Of a stretch of 31,531 bases of DNA, positions 30,841 through 31,531 are shown piece by piece (the stretch's first letter is position 1; every line of letters starts with the position of its first letter). This stretch comes from a virus. Made by a program: the position numbers and the translations under genes. The notes beneath the pieces are model-generated. The model did no database searches and was not told where the DNA came from. It saw only the letters and a program-made list of their open reading frames with translations. The stretch lies in the IMG/VR virus record IMGVR_UViG_3300042197_000425, positions 1 through 31,531 of that record, one strand, 5' to 3'.

Positions 30841-30914
30841 GATGGGTGGGTTCAAGAGATTCACAATATGATGAAACGGGGGCTATTGTCCCTGCATTTT
30901 GAGGATCATTCATC

Positions 30915-31531
30915 TTGAACATCACTCCCGAAATACTGAATAAAGTCAAACAGTTACCCTTTGATCAGCAGAAAGAGATCCTGAGGCTTCTTGAGGAGTA
31001 TGAAGGGGCGAAATCGAAGGAAGAATGTCGGGAGAAGTTCATTCCTTTTGTGAATCGGATGTGGCCGGGGTTCATTTCTGGTCGTCATCACAAGATCATG
31101 GGGGAGAAGTTTGAGGAAATCGCTTCGGGGAAGTTGAAGCGGTTGATCATTTGCATGCCGCCCCGGCATACCAAGTCAGAATTTGGCTCTTATCTGTTCC
31201 CGGCGTGGTTTTTGGGTAGGTTCCCGCAGAAAAAGGTGATTCAGACCTCCCACACCGCTGAATTGGCGGTGAACTTCGGCAGAAAGGTCCGAAACTTGGT
31301 GGATTCTGAGGACTACCACGCAGTTTTCCCCAATGTCGGACTCCGCGCTGACTCCAAAGCCGCAGGACGCTGGTCCACTTCCAAAGGCGGGGAGTATTTC
31401 GCTATCGGTATCGGCGGCGCTGTGACCGGTAAGGGTGCCGATTTGCTGATCATTGACGACCCCCATGATGAACAGGAGGGACAATCGGCTGATCCGACCG
31501 TCTTTGACCATGCTTATGAATGGTATACCTC
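30915..31531 (+). CDS. terL: Terminase large subunit, 3' end outside the window
   Basis: The frame begins with TTG at 30915 (GAGG 10 nt upstream; the in-frame stop at 30900 excludes earlier starts) and is open to the window edge. ATPase motifs are visible: a Walker A-like P-P-R-H-T-K-S-E near residue 80, and L-L-I-I-D-D-P-H-D-E near 178 as Walker B plus catalytic Glu. Further family features are M-W-P-G-F-I-S-G-R-H-H and G-V/A-V-T-G-K-G-A-D. TerL is the packaging motor; its C-terminal nuclease domain lies outside the window. Confidence 0.9.
   Translation, partial: MNITPEILNKVKQLPFDQQKEILRLLEEYEGAKSKEECREKFIPFVNRMWPGFISGRHHKIMGEKFEEIASGKLKRLIICMPPRHTKSEFGSYLFPAWFLGRFPQKKVIQTSHTAELAVNFGRKVRNLVDSEDYHAVFPNVGLRADSKAAGRWSTSKGGEYFAIGIGGAVTGKGADLLIIDDPHDEQEGQSADPTVFDHAYEWYT

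Larger units (their letters stand above)
30456..30914. other. Noncoding region between the terminase genes
   Basis: No credible gene lies in 459 nt. It contains a hairpin ATCGAC-7 nt-GTCGAT at 30492-30510, an AT-rich tract at about 30645-30710 with the palindrome TTTTTGCAAAAA at 30688-30699, a strong promoter at 30715-30743 and a nested RNA structure at 30783-30840. The AT tract could act as an UP element. A pac or cos site may also lie here. Confidence 0.6.

Noticed and set aside
1-31531. CRISPR arrays, insertion sequences, integrase and attachment sites
   Set aside because: I looked for regularly spaced repeats, transposase or integrase motifs and tRNA-flanking repeats and saw none. Short repeats found are coding or regulatory.

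Overview
The window is a tailed-phage genome segment, most likely from a podovirus-like phage of an aquatic proteobacterium. A betaproteobacterial host is my guess, based on the small-protein families seen around 16-17 kb and 24-25 kb. The large terminase gene runs off the right edge and the left edge cuts into a virion gene. If the genome is circular or circularly permuted, the missing part would hold portal, capsid, tail and probably lysis genes. Base composition is a little above 50% GC, apart from one AT-rich island at about 9.3-11.8 kb.

Layout. (1) 1-14.6 kb, rightward: late virion genes. They are a Gly/Pro-rich protein, a GNAT-like protein, a repeat-rich protein, a glycine-zipper protein, and a 2964-residue 'polyvalent' protein likely to be packaged and ejected. 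A Ref/HNH-like nuclease gene overlaps the last of these. (2) 14.9-21.2 kb, leftward: an early/recombination operon built almost entirely from ATGA/GTGA-coupled genes. It holds a RecB/Cas4-like nuclease, a DUF1071 (Sak3-like) annealing protein, a small OB-like protein, HTH proteins, a TPR-glycosyltransferase, two paralogous small proteins and NinB. (3) 21.2-24.4 kb, rightward: RusA resolvase, a hairpin-rich 380-nt noncoding stretch, a T7 gp4/Twinkle-like primase-helicase, a PD-(D/E)XK-like nuclease and a small conserved protein. (4) 24.4-29.7 kb, leftward: ten small ORFans behind a near-consensus sigma70 promoter. Upstream of them is a cluster of a SprT-like Zn metallopeptidase, a MoxR/CobS-like AAA+ ATPase and a degenerate VWA-like protein, itself preceded by a 107-aa ORFan with a long structured leader. 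(5) 29.9-31.5 kb, rightward: small and large terminase, with a strong promoter and a nested RNA structure in front of terL.

How it fits together. Leftward and rightward units converge at two terminators (14.86 kb and 24.41 kb) and diverge at about 21.23 kb and 29.7-29.9 kb. Regions 2 and 3 form a recombination-dependent replication kit (exonuclease, annealase, NinB, Ref-like, RusA, primase-helicase). I recognise no DNA or RNA polymerase in the window.

The most interesting structures are four. The first is the mega-protein, in which ART-like, ParB-like and possibly DNA-glycosylase-like modules are separated by a recurring I-x-E-S-R seam and lie in AT-rich DNA. The second is the metallopeptidase/AAA+/VWA-like triad. 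The third is the structured terL leader. The fourth is a pair of over-represented short words, GGTTCCC and RTTTAAAY. All function calls come from reading motifs by eye; no database search was possible.
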